Source of the DNA: Deltaproteobacteria bacterium UBA5756 | Lineage (GTDB): Bacteria; Desulfobacterota; Syntrophorhabdia; Syntrophorhabdales; Syntrophorhabdaceae | Length of the DNA: 39,458 nucleotides | Direction of reading: 5' to 3' | Assembly (NCBI GenBank): GCA_002418985.1 | Contig: DIFE01000022.1 | Location: 1 to 39,458 of the forward strand | Shown here: positions 1 to 7,678 of the stretch, in pieces | Numbering within the stretch: position 1 is the first letter of the stretch | Layout of the letters: the number at the start of each line of letters is the position of its first letter | Notes under the pieces: model-generated | Seen by the model: the letters and a program-made list of their open reading frames with translations, nothing else | The model's database searches: none | What the model was told of the DNA's origin: nothing | Made by a program: the position numbers and the translations under genes

Positions 1-111
1 TGCCTGAAGTACGGCCTGCCGTACAATTACGCGAACCGGATCAACAGTATCAACCGCATCAAGAACCCCAGTTTCACCCCTGCCGGCGAGGTGAGGATGT
101 ATGTCCGATAA
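1..111 (+). CDS. 3' end of a Mu gp43 (N)-like DNA circularisation/tail protein (partial)
   Basis: An open frame runs from the first base of the window to a TAA at 109-111 and encodes the last 36 residues of a protein whose start lies outside. The tail contains NRIKNPSFTPAGEVRM, which resembles the C-terminal end of Mu gp43/N-like proteins (an Asn-Arg-Ile-x-x-Pro block followed by a hydrophobic end). It overlaps the next gene by 11 bp, and in Mu gp43 directly precedes gp44, so gene order supports the call. The product would be a structural or tail-initiation protein of a contractile phage tail. Only the end is visible, so the family call rests mainly on context. Confidence 0.6.
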   Translation, partial: CLKYGLPYNYANRINSINRIKNPSFTPAGEVRMYVR

Positions 112-1159
112 CATCGAACTGCGCGTCGGCAGCACGGCCATCAAGAACTGGCTCTCCTACACCATAGAGGCCGACATATACACGGCCGATGATGCCTTTT
201 CCCTGGAACTGGCGCATCCCGAGACCCAAGTGACCGCGGGGAAGAGGTGCGAACTCTACGTCAACGGCACCCTGGAACTCACCGGGATCATCGATCGCGT
301 AAACAAGAGCTACGATAAATCCGGAGTGAAGCTTAAGGTAGAGGGCCGGGACCTCATGGGGCTTATCGTCGACTCCTACTGCGAGGAGTTCTTCACCCTC
401 CAGGGCACGACAGTAAAGACCCTAGCGGAGCGCCTCCTGAAGACCATTCCCTTTATCAACCGGGAGAAGATCATCTACCAGGAGGACTTCGCGGGACGCG
501 TGAAGAAGAAAGGCACATCCTCCGGGGACTCCTCGCTGAACCTCATTGATGCCCCTCATAATTTCTCGCAGATCGAGCCGGGTATGACCGTCTTCGATGC
601 CCTGAAGCAGTATTCAGCGAGCCGCGGCATGATGTTCTTCTGTCTGCCCGACGGCACCTTCGTCTTCGGCAAACCGAGGGAGAAGGGTACGCCGCTCTAC
701 ACTATCGTCTGCACCCGGGAGGGCAAGGAGAACAACGTCCTCGAAGGGGAGATGGTAAACGATATCTCAAGACAGTACTCGAAGATCACCGTCATCGGGC
801 AGCAGCAGGGAACCGACGACTTTGAATCAAGCAAGATCAATACAAAGGCCAGTGTGACGGACAGCGCCGTTCCCTTTTACAAACCCATGGTCGTGAAGGA
901 CAACAACGACTACCAGAGCCCGGCCCTTCACAGCCGCATGCTCATGGAAAAGGCACGCCATGACGGGTTCCAGCTTCGCTACAAGGTCCCGCATCACAGC
1001 CAGGGCGGCAGGAACTGGGCGATAAACGAGCTCTGTACGGTCAGGGATGAGGTCCTCGGCATAGAGGGGACGTACCTCATCTACGGCCGGACCATGGAGC
1101 TGTCACGGCAGGGTACCTACACGAGCATAAAGCTCGGCAAACCGGGGGTGGCAAAGTGA
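101..1159 (+). CDS. Mu gp44 (P)-like baseplate hub protein
   Basis: This 352-residue protein matches the Mu gp44/P22-P2 gpD-like hub family in length and pattern. The N-terminal beta-rich part reads like IELRVGSTAIKNW, followed by a region on adding a ligand-like domain (VNGTLELTGIIDRV), a conserved GRDLMGLIVD block near residues 82-91, and a late-control D-like second half with GMTVFDALKQYSASRG. Hub proteins form the trimer at the centre of the baseplate that links the tail tube to the spike. It starts inside the end of the gp43-like frame and its TGA overlaps the GTG start of the spike gene by 4 bp, which suggests translational coupling. Family assignment is firm; host and phage identity are unknown. 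Confidence 0.85.
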   Translation: MSDNIELRVGSTAIKNWLSYTIEADIYTADDAFSLELAHPETQVTAGKRCELYVNGTLELTGIIDRVNKSYDKSGVKLKVEGRDLMGLIVDSYCEEFFTLQGTTVKTLAERLLKTIPFINREKIIYQEDFAGRVKKKGTSSGDSSLNLIDAPHNFSQIEPGMTVFDALKQYSASRGMMFFCLPDGTFVFGKPREKGTPLYTIVCTREGKENNVLEGEMVNDISRQYSKITVIGQQQGTDDFESSKINTKASVTDSAVPFYKPMVVKDNNDYQSPALHSRMLMEKARHDGFQLRYKVPHHSQGGRNWAINELCTVRDEVLGIEGTYLIYGRTMELSRQGTYTSIKLGKPGVAK

Positions 1160-1743
1160 TACGAGGCATTATTCAATCCGTCGTTGAAGGGGTGATCAAA
1201 CGGTTTAGCGCCGCCGGCAGGACCGATGAGACCATCGAAAACAGGGAGTACTTCCAGCACTACGGCTTCACCTCGAGGCCGCTTGCCGGCGCGGAGGCCA
1301 TCCTTATCCAGGAGGACAATCACATCGTGATGATCGCCTCCGACGATCGCAGGTACCGGCTTGGCATCGAGGCCGGCGAGGTGTGCCTGTACACGGACGA
1401 GGGAGATCACATCCGGATGATGCGTAACAAGGAGATCTACGTCAAGAGCGGCAACAAGCTGACCGCTGACGTTGAGAACGAGGTGACCATCACCACAAAG
1501 ACGGCCGTGATAAATGCCGTCGACGCCACAGTCAACGCATCGGCCTCGGTGCTTATCAAGGCCCCGGCCGTTACCATCCAGGCGGATTCGATTGTAATGG
1601 CGTCTCTTTCCGGAGGCACAGGCGCCTCAGCGACCTTAAGGGGAGACTTCCAGCTTGAAGGAAGCATCACGGTAACGGGGAATATCAGCGCGACAGGGAC
1701 GATCATCGACGGCGCCGGCAACACGAACCACCACAGTCATTAG
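1156..1743 (+). CDS. Mu gp45-like baseplate spike protein with HSH iron-binding tip
   Basis: The 195-residue protein starts with GTG at 1156, overlapping the hub gene by 4 bp. Residues about 1-95 form an OB-like N-terminal domain (with IVMIASDDRRYRLGIEAGE). The rest is a repetitive, small-residue beta-helix spike with many Val/Ile-Thr pairs, as in the membrane-piercing spikes of Mu and P2. The protein ends in NHHSH: the HxH at residues 193-195 is the position where known spikes (Mu gp45, P2 gpV) coordinate a single iron ion at the apex. The function is to puncture the target envelope. Between the hub and gp46, it is exactly where Mu-like order predicts. I see no toxin extension after the tip. 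Confidence 0.88.
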   Translation: MIRGIIQSVVEGVIKRFSAAGRTDETIENREYFQHYGFTSRPLAGAEAILIQEDNHIVMIASDDRRYRLGIEAGEVCLYTDEGDHIRMMRNKEIYVKSGNKLTADVENEVTITTKTAVINAVDATVNASASVLIKAPAVTIQADSIVMASLSGGTGASATLRGDFQLEGSITVTGNISATGTIIDGAGNTNHHSH

Positions 1744-1751
1744 GGGAAAAA

Positions 1752-2120
1752 ATGGACTTCAAGATATTGACGGATGAAGACGCGATGGGACAGATGACCT
1801 TCGATCCCGCGGAAGACATCATGAACAACGTGTTCCTGAGCCTCATGGTGAAGCGGGGTTCATGGTTCCAGAACCCCGAATTCGGCTCACGGCTCCATCT
1901 CCTGCAGCGCGCCAAGAACACCGAAAAGACGGCCGCCCTGGCGGAAGAATACTGCAAGGAGGCCCTTCGGTGGCTCATCGATACAGGAAGGGCGACAAGG
2001 ATAGACGTACACACCCAGCGTGACCGTACCCAGGACCTGCACCGCCTCAAGTTCATTGTTGAGGTCACTGTGGCGAACGGCCGCCAGGTCACCTTCGAAC
2101 GGTTTGTGGAGGTTGTATGA
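1752..2120 (+). CDS. Mu gp46-like baseplate wedge protein (GPW/gp25 family)
   Basis: A 122-residue protein of the gp25/gpW-like family, a small wedge component that joins the baseplate to the sheath and tube. The sequence shows a GSWFQNPEFGSRLH block around residues 35-48, which is the usual core of Mu gp46-type proteins, and a following helical stretch. The start ATG at 1752 has an AGGGGAAAA ribosome site directly after the stop of the spike gene. The TGA at its end overlaps the ATG of the gp47-like gene by 4 bp. Length, order and core motif all agree with the family. Confidence 0.82.
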   Translation: MDFKILTDEDAMGQMTFDPAEDIMNNVFLSLMVKRGSWFQNPEFGSRLHLLQRAKNTEKTAALAEEYCKEALRWLIDTGRATRIDVHTQRDRTQDLHRLKFIVEVTVANGRQVTFERFVEVV

Positions 2121-3103
2121 ATTTTCAAAAGGACTTTGACGAGCTTCTCAACGAGATCCTGACGGACTACAGAAACCAGTTCCCCGAGGCGGACACGTCG
2201 CAGGGCTCGCTCATCTTTATCAAGAGCGCCTGCCTCGCCTCGGCGCTCTGGGGTCTTTATCACTACCAGGAGTGGATCTCGTTGCAGATGTTCCCGGACA
2301 CAGCGGAGACGGAAGCTCTCGAGCATCACGCCTGGGTGCGGGGACTCTCCCGGACGTACAACGAGGCCGATTCAGCACTGCTCGCGCGGCTCCTTGACTA
2401 CATCAGGCGGCCGCCCGCAGGCGGGAACAAATACGATTACGTGAAGTGGGCCCTTCAGATCGATAACGTGGCGTCTGCGTACTGCTTCCCTCTTGCCCAG
2501 GGTCTCGGAACCGTTGATGTCGTCATCCTGGCAAACAAGACGAACACAGGGGCTCAGGTGCCCTCATCTTACGACACGCTGACGGGGACAGCTACCTCCG
2601 TTGTTGCTCTAAAGCTCATCGACGCAGCAGCCACGTTCCAGACCTCGGGAGTCACGAAGGGAGACCTGGCCGCTAATACGTCGTCCCTCGCGACGGCGAA
2701 GGTAGTCTCCGTCGACAGTGAGACGCAGCTCACCCTGGACACGGACATCTTCACCGAATCCGGCGAGGGATATACGGTCACGTCCCTCGTGAAGCTGGTA
2801 AAGGGCCACATTGACGACGTGCGCCCGGTCACCGCTTCGGCGGTGCGGGTCCTTGCCCCCTCGGTCCTGGAAGAGGCCGTGGATCTCACCGTTACCGGCA
2901 GCAACGTCAATAAAACGCAGGTAGCGTCGGACATCGTCGCCTGGATGGAAACGCTTATTCCCGGTCAAACCCTGTACCGGTCGAAGCTGGTCCAGATCAC
3001 CATGATGAACGGGGCTGAGAACGCGACGGTTGTCACGCCAGCCGGCGACGTCACACCCGCAAGCGACGAGATCATCAGGCCGGGGGTTGTCAATGTTGCA
3101 TAG
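2117..3103 (+). CDS. Mu gp47-like baseplate protein (gpJ family)
   Basis: The 328-residue product matches the baseplate J/Mu gp47 family, the larger wedge protein that builds the baseplate arms. Features include an N-terminal helical part with DTSQGSLIFIKSACLASALW, a middle AGGNKYDYVKWALQI block (typical of gpJ-like proteins, which carry a GG..yd...WA motif), and the VDVVILANKTNTGAQVPSS stretch. A central segment (about 150-215) is Thr/Ala/Val-rich and probably an inserted beta domain. It starts in a 4-bp ATGA overlap with gp46, and its last 11 nt overlap the start of the gp48-like gene. Confidence 0.83.
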   Translation: MNFQKDFDELLNEILTDYRNQFPEADTSQGSLIFIKSACLASALWGLYHYQEWISLQMFPDTAETEALEHHAWVRGLSRTYNEADSALLARLLDYIRRPPAGGNKYDYVKWALQIDNVASAYCFPLAQGLGTVDVVILANKTNTGAQVPSSYDTLTGTATSVVALKLIDAAATFQTSGVTKGDLAANTSSLATAKVVSVDSETQLTLDTDIFTESGEGYTVTSLVKLVKGHIDDVRPVTASAVRVLAPSVLEEAVDLTVTGSNVNKTQVASDIVAWMETLIPGQTLYRSKLVQITMMNGAENATVVTPAGDVTPASDEIIRPGVVNVA

Positions 3104-3641
3104 GGATGTCTTGAGACTCCTCTTCCCCTCGGAGCTCTCCGGGGTGTTTGACAAGGACACCGAGACCGAAGGGGCCCACCTCGACCTTGCACAGGCAAGG
3201 GCCGAGCAGCTTCTCCTGGAGATGTTCCCCGATAAGAGCATGAAGCTGCTGCCCGATTGGGAACGGGTCTGCGGCTTGACGCCAGGGGCGGATGATCCGC
3301 AACAGCTGCGCCGGGACAGGGTCATCAGGAAGCTCAGGGAGATAGGTGGACTCAGCATCCCGTACTTCACCCTTCTTGCCCAGTCGATGGGATACACGAT
3401 CACCGTCGAGGAACTGTATCCATTCATGGCCGGCTGGGGAAGAGCGGGAGATCCGCTCTATGTCGAAGAATCGTGGTGGATCTGGAGGGTCAATATCTCG
3501 GGCCAGGCCCTGTACTATTTTACGGCCGGCCAGTCGGCCGCAGGCGAGCGGATCCTCTGGTGGCCGCCGGTCACGGAGCTGGAAGACATTCTGAACGATC
3601 TGAAACCGGCGCACACCTACATCGTCTTTGATTACAGCTAA
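3093..3641 (+). CDS. Mu gp48-like tail protein (YmfQ/DUF2313 family)
   Basis: The start is placed at ATG 3093 (MLHRDVLRLLFPSELSG), giving 182 residues; an upstream in-frame ATG at 3030 would add 21 unlikely residues inside gp47. A GGGGG-containing ribosome site lies just before 3093. The protein matches the YmfQ/DUF2313 family: an N-terminal LLFP block, a LLPDWERVCGL motif around residues 50-60, and RRDRVIRKLREIGGLSIPYF at about 75-95. In Mu-type phages this protein closes the baseplate gene block and helps attach fibres. It is followed 11 nt later by the fibre gene. Confidence 0.83.
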   Translation: MLHRDVLRLLFPSELSGVFDKDTETEGAHLDLAQARAEQLLLEMFPDKSMKLLPDWERVCGLTPGADDPQQLRRDRVIRKLREIGGLSIPYFTLLAQSMGYTITVEELYPFMAGWGRAGDPLYVEESWWIWRVNISGQALYYFTAGQSAAGERILWWPPVTELEDILNDLKPAHTYIVFDYS

Positions 3642-3652
3642 AGGAGGAACAT

Positions 3653-4804
3653 ATGGCTAAAACTCTGTTCGTAAACGGCAACCCGGCGCAGGGCATACTG
3701 GGTACCGTGGTGACCGCGGAATTTCTCAATGCGGTCAATAAACATCATCATACCGGCAAAGATGTGGACGGAGAAGGCGCTCTGCCCTATGCCGCTGATA
3801 CCGGCGCGGCGGATGCGTATGCAATCGCTCTCGATCCCGTCCTCAGCGAATATATCACGGGCATGCCGATATTCTTCAAGGCGGAGAATACGAACACCGG
3901 GGCATCCACACTGGACATCAACGGTCTGGGTGTCAAGACGATTAAGAAAAATGGCGCATCGGATCTTGCAGCAGGCGATATTGAGGCCGGACAAATCACA
4001 ATAATCGCCTATGATGGCACCAATTTTCAATTGCTCAATCCCGTCATAGTGAATCGATGTGCCGGGGGTACCTTTTCCAATCTTCGGGCGTCGGCCTCCG
4101 GAACAAGTGCAAATGTGAATGTGTCGGCTGATGAAATAGTGGTCGAGAGTGCGAGTAATGTCCATGCCGCATTACGTAACGTGTCTCTTGCTATTAATAT
4201 TGCCGGTAGCGGTGCAAATGGGTTGGACACAGGAACTTTGGCGGTATCGACATGGTACAGCCTATGGGTTATTTACAATCCCACGACACAGACCGCGGCT
4301 GGTTTGATCTCTCTGTCTGCCACTGCTCCGACCTATCCGAGTGGTTATACTTTTAAAGCTCGTGCCGGCTGGATTCGCACAGACGGAACGGCGAATAAAT
4401 ATCCGCTGTCGTTCATCCAGTATGGGAGAAGAGTTCAGTACAAAGTTGCCTCAAACTCAAATCTGACAGCTTTTCCCTCTCTGGCATCGGGTAATCAAGG
4501 AGACGTCTCCATTCCAACATGGGCAGCTGTATCCGTCTCGGCTGTTGTTCCAACGACGGCTTCGGAAATTGTAGTTGTGGTATGTGGGGGAGCGTCTCCG
4601 GGCGTGACGATGTGCGCACCAAACGCAAACTATGGCACCTACAACTCCCAGGCAGCACCCCCGCCGGTCGAGCTTGATCTGGTAGCAAATTTACCCACAT
4701 CAATATCGGCCAGCATGGTTTTGGAAAGCACAAGCATCTATTACGCTAGTAATGCTGGAGGGGGAAGTGCGCTTGTTGCAAGTGGATGGATAGATAACCT
4801 TTAA
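3653..4804 (+). CDS. Phage tail fibre protein
   Basis: A 383-residue protein with a strong AAGGAGGA ribosome site before ATG 3653. Residues 1-40 include the FLNAVNKHHHTG block typical of fibre N-termini that dock on the baseplate. Residues about 45-125 form a GASTLDINGLGVKTIKK-type repeat domain common in long fibres. The C-terminal two thirds (from about residue 125, DNA position 4030) has no family I recognise, is rich in Ser/Thr/Ala, and its DNA is visibly less GC-rich than the N-terminal part, a sign of mosaic exchange of the receptor-binding end. It sits between gp48 and a fibre assembly gene, as expected. Host range is probably decided here. Confidence 0.8.
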   Translation: MAKTLFVNGNPAQGILGTVVTAEFLNAVNKHHHTGKDVDGEGALPYAADTGAADAYAIALDPVLSEYITGMPIFFKAENTNTGASTLDINGLGVKTIKKNGASDLAAGDIEAGQITIIAYDGTNFQLLNPVIVNRCAGGTFSNLRASASGTSANVNVSADEIVVESASNVHAALRNVSLAINIAGSGANGLDTGTLAVSTWYSLWVIYNPTTQTAAGLISLSATAPTYPSGYTFKARAGWIRTDGTANKYPLSFIQYGRRVQYKVASNSNLTAFPSLASGNQGDVSIPTWAAVSVSAVVPTTASEIVVVVCGGASPGVTMCAPNANYGTYNSQAAPPPVELDLVANLPTSISASMVLESTSIYYASNAGGGSALVASGWIDNL

Positions 4805-4814
4805 GGAGGATTCA

Positions 4815-5126
4815 ATGGGCTATGCAATTCGTGAAGATGGTCAAGGCTATCGTGCTGTAAATGGCCCTGACGATGTTGGCAATAATGAGATTTACAGTGA
4901 CGCGCCACCTGCCCGTAACTTGGCAGAGGGCCAAACAAAGGTTCTAAAATCTCAGGCTCAAGCGACTCTCGATAGATCGGATATCACCGTTCTCAGATGT
5001 TACGAAAACGCTGTGACCGTTCCCACGATGTGGCGGAAATATCGGCTGGAATTGCGGGCGATAATATCTGGGACGTCAACGTCAACGACATTGCCGACGA
5101 GACCGGATTACCCGGCGGGCACATGA
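4815..5126 (+). CDS. Small tail fibre assembly protein
   Basis: A 103-residue protein whose C-terminal half has the typical layout of short phage fibre assembly chaperones: a SDITVLRC block near residues 54-61, VTVPTMWRKYRLELRAII near 67-84, and the closing LPTRPDYPAGT, which is nearly diagnostic of the end of this family. These proteins help fold or trimerise the fibre encoded just upstream. An AAGGAGG ribosome site lies directly after the fibre stop codon, 10 nt between genes. The N-terminal part (MGYAIREDGQGYRAVNG) is also common in the family. It is the last recognisable phage gene in the window. Confidence 0.8.
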   Translation: MGYAIREDGQGYRAVNGPDDVGNNEIYSDAPPARNLAEGQTKVLKSQAQATLDRSDITVLRCYENAVTVPTMWRKYRLELRAIISGTSTSTTLPTRPDYPAGT

Positions 5127-5161
5127 AAACGCTGAAATAAGAGATGGACAGTGTTCAAAGT

Positions 5162-5180
5162 GGGAGTTGGCCCTCCCTTT
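5162..5180 (+). terminator. Possible factor-independent terminator after the tail operon
   Basis: A 5-bp stem GGGAG (5162-5166) and CTCCC (5173-5177) with a 6-nt loop is followed by TTT and A residues. It lies 36 nt after the stop of the fibre assembly gene, a sensible place to end the tail transcript. The stem and T-tract are short, so termination strength is uncertain. Confidence 0.4.
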
Positions 5181-5199
5181 AAACATGTAATCAACTTGT

Positions 5200-5219
5200 A
5201 TGACGGGTTAACCCGTCAT
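5200..5219. promoter_or_regulatory. Perfect 20-bp palindrome, possible operator
   Basis: ATGACGGGTTAACCCGTCAT equals its own reverse complement over all 20 positions. It has no T-tract, so it is less likely to be a terminator than a binding site for a dimeric regulator, though as RNA it could form an 8-bp stem with a TTAA loop. It lies between the last tail gene and the methyltransferase gene. No second copy was noticed in the window. Confidence 0.4.
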
Positions 5220-5486
5220 CATCTTCCTGATCAGATAGCGTTTTCGGTGTGTCGGCATACGTCGGAAATTGCCAGAACCCCTAAGGCCCATGGCCACAAA
5301 TTTGAACACAATTTTTCACGAAAGTGATACCGAAGAACGGATATTATAGAAAAACTAACTCTAGAAGTAGTACAATGAGTGCGGGCGGATAGCCGTCGAC
5401 TTTGTTGCACACGCCTGCCAGATAATCAGGCGGCAGGTTAGTCGGCCTCAAAAATTGCCTACTTCGAGTAAAGGGAGAAGTACTTT

Positions 5487-6620
5487 ATGTACAAAAACAT
5501 TACTGAAGAACAGTATACTAATTCTTTAGAAATACTTACGCAAACCGCTGCATTAGCAACAAAAAGAGATGAAATAGCAGAAAAGGATTTTTCTTTTGCA
5601 GAACTTAATATGCCCAGCCATATATGGAAACAGGCTTTAGAATACTTTAAGTATTTTTATAATAATCCAACTTACGATGTTATAAATAGCTTTAGATTTC
5701 ATACTTTTCTGTTTCCAGGAAACTACATCGGATACTATATTGATTTAGGAATATTAGAAGAGCCTCCGTATAATCTAAAGGAAGAATTTGATGCTGCCAC
5801 AAGGGAATTACCTGAAGAATATATAATAGATTTTCCGGAAATATTAGGTGAAGTTGGTTATAAAATAAATGATCATGTTGTAAATAAGGATATTGTTGCT
5901 AATCATAGATTATTAAGACGATTATATTTAACAGGTGTATTTGATTGTTTTAAGACCTTGAAAAAAGATACAACTTTTCTGGAGATCGGAGCAGGATACG
6001 GTGCCCTCTCTTTATCGATAAAAACAATATTAGATCCGAAACTTATTGTAATAGTTGATTTGCCAGAAGCACTTGGTTTCGCGGCCATATACCTTACAAT
6101 TACATGCAATTATAGCAAAAGTGAATACGTAATATACAATGGAGATAATTTAGATAAAGATAAACTACCCAAAATTATTTTTTGCCCTAATTATTTATTG
6201 GCAAGTTTGGCAAAAAATACAGATATAAAGTTCGATTTTGTCATTAATACAGGTTCGTTTGGTGAAATGAGCGCAAAGCAAGTTGACTTTTATGGTGATT
6301 TCATAAAAAACAATTTAGCTTCTTCGGGCGTTTTTTACGAAGATAATCAAAATACTTTTGTTAGCGTAAATGACATCTTAAGTAAACACTTGAAATTTAA
6401 GTACAGTATTAATGTGGATCAAATCAACACCCCATTCTTATGGTTCACAAATGAGGACAGTCAATTAAACTTATTGAGTTATAATCACTTTGACAGGGAG
6501 GCCAAGAATCCTGATGAAGATTGTGATGAAGAACATCCCATAAATAAGTGGTCTAATTTGTACTGGAGGATATGTTTTGCTTTACCGAAAATTATAAAAA
6601 AGACTTTTTTTATGAAATAA
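5487..6620 (+). CDS. AT-rich putative sugar O-methyltransferase (NanM/TIGR04371-like)
   Basis: This 377-residue protein has a Rossmann methyltransferase core in its second half: LEIGAGYGALSLSIK near residues 167-181 is the SAM-binding glycine loop, followed by IVIVDLPEALGFAAIYL, where the acidic residue and the DLPE block match the putative sugar O-methyltransferase family (TIGR04371). The N-terminal 150 residues resemble the helical part of that family. The gene is very AT-rich (roughly one third GC by eye, with many AAA/ATA/TTA codons), unlike every neighbour, so it was very likely acquired by transfer. A GGGAGAAG ribosome site precedes the ATG. Such enzymes modify surface polysaccharides; directly downstream of phage fibre genes it could be a lysogenic-conversion gene, which is inference. 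Confidence 0.7.
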   Translation: MYKNITEEQYTNSLEILTQTAALATKRDEIAEKDFSFAELNMPSHIWKQALEYFKYFYNNPTYDVINSFRFHTFLFPGNYIGYYIDLGILEEPPYNLKEEFDAATRELPEEYIIDFPEILGEVGYKINDHVVNKDIVANHRLLRRLYLTGVFDCFKTLKKDTTFLEIGAGYGALSLSIKTILDPKLIVIVDLPEALGFAAIYLTITCNYSKSEYVIYNGDNLDKDKLPKIIFCPNYLLASLAKNTDIKFDFVINTGSFGEMSAKQVDFYGDFIKNNLASSGVFYEDNQNTFVSVNDILSKHLKFKYSINVDQINTPFLWFTNEDSQLNLLSYNHFDREAKNPDEDCDEEHPINKWSNLYWRICFALPKIIKKTFFMK

Positions 6621-6792
6621 GTGACATATGCCATCACATAGGTTAACTGACAATTGTTTGAGTGGAATCCAAAAACCTTACAGCGTAGGAGCGTCCCCCA
6701 AAACTCCTATGATAAAAGTCAATACGTTGTTTTGACCTGCCCCCGTCTATTGTACCATCTCTACAGTTAGTTTCTCAATCAAATTGGGTGTA
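6621..6792. other. Stack of IS-end-like sequences left of the IS3 element
   Basis: This non-coding strip contains at least one older copy of an insertion-sequence end. At 6733-6776, TGACCTGCCCCC, then TGTACCA at 6751 and GTTAGTTT at 6766, keeps the same 15-nt spacing between the last two motifs as the right end of the neighbouring element read in reverse (TGTACCA to GTTAGTTT). A weaker third block, CCCCCAAAACT, lies at 6695-6705. The simplest reading is that the present element landed next to the remnant end of a relative. Confidence 0.5.
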
Positions 6793-6834
6793 CCCCCAAA
6801 ACTGTACCAGCCACCGTGTTAGTCTTCCGGGCTT

Positions 6835-7678
6835 TCAAGCCACCCTCCGGCGGCTTTTTTCTGCAAATTCATCGGGTGTCAAATCACACAGGGAACTGTG
6901 CGGTCTGAACCCGTTGTAATCGTTTCTCCAGTTCTCTATCTTCTCCCTGGCATCCTCGATGGACAAGAACCAGTTCACCTTCAGGCACTCGTCCCTGAAG
7001 CTGCCGTTGAAAGACTCTATAAAGGCATTGTCCACGGGCTTTCCCGGCCGTGAGAAGCCAAGCTTCACCCCGTTGCCGTAGGCCCATCTGTCCATTGCCT
7101 TGGAGATGAACTCGCTGCCGTTGTCGACACGGATAACCTCCGGCAGCCCCCGGGTGTGTTTCAAGCGCTCGAGTACGGCCACCACCTGTTCACCTCTGAT
7201 CCCCTGGTCCGCCTCTATAGCAAGGCACTCGCGACTAAAATTATCGACTATCGTCAGGGCCCTGAAACGCCTCCAATTATACAGCGCGTCGGAGACAAAA
7301 TCCATGGACCAGCTCTCGTTCACTCTCGTTGCCTTCGGTGCATCGGGCCTCTGCAATGTCCGTATCCTCTTCCTCTTGCCCTGTATCCGGAGGTTCAGTC
7401 CCCTCCAAACGGTATAACCGGTGCACCCTCTTGTGGTTTACCTTCCATCCCTCGCGCCTTAAGAGCACGTATATCCTCCTGTAGCCGTACCTGACCCGTG
7501 TGGATGCGATGTCCCTGATCCTCAGCCTGAGGACTTCCTGCCGGTCCTTCCTTTCCCTGTATCCGTTGCTTGAACGTGCAAAGAGGAGCACGGTGCATGC
7601 CCTTCGTTCGCCCACCCGGAAACTGTCCCTGAGATAGCTGACCAGTTCCCTCTTCCGGGAAGGCCTCAGAGCTTTTTT
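6835..7678 (-). pseudogene. IS3-family transposase OrfB (DDE domain), frameshifted
   Basis: The integrase-core protein is split over two frames. The upstream part (about 7678 down to 7404) carries the HTH_21-like region: KKALRPSRKRELVSYLRDSF, then RYGYRRIYVLLRREGWKVNH. The downstream part (7403 to 6835) carries the catalytic domain, with D in WSMDFVSDAL, D in VDNGSEF and E in NAFIESFNG, followed by the usual RPHSSLCDLTPDEF end. The expected sequence reads through if one C is removed from the CCCC run at 7400-7403 (plus strand), so a single inserted base breaks the gene. All three DDE residues remain. This may be genuine decay or a sequencing error in a homopolymer. OrfB is expected to be made as an OrfAB fusion by slippage at 7672-7678. 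Confidence 0.85.

Larger units (their letters stand above)
5127..5486. other. Gene-free junction between the phage tail module and the AT-rich cargo gene
   Basis: I see no credible coding region in these 360 nt. The stretch holds a terminator-like hairpin (5162-5180), a perfect 20-bp palindrome (5200-5219), and an imperfect inverted repeat with arms CCTGCC at 5414-5419 and GGCAGG at 5432-5437. Base composition falls progressively toward the methyltransferase gene, so this is where the phage-like GC-rich DNA meets foreign-looking DNA. An attachment site or transposable-phage end could lie here, but none can be proven by eye. Confidence 0.5.

Noticed and set aside
2609..3427. A 272-codon leftward frame across gp47 and gp48
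   Set aside because: Antisense to conserved baseplate genes and without any recognisable protein features.
5310..5345. TTTCACGAAAGTG-like string resembling Mu A binding sites, possibly a prophage right end
   Set aside because: Single weak match, no second site at required spacing and no TG/CA terminus or target duplication identified.
5340..5460. Reverse-strand translation resembling the C-terminus of an IS66 transposase (PPDYLAGVCNK-like)
   Set aside because: Only about 20 residues match loosely, with no typical LLPW end and no inverted repeats; too weak to call.
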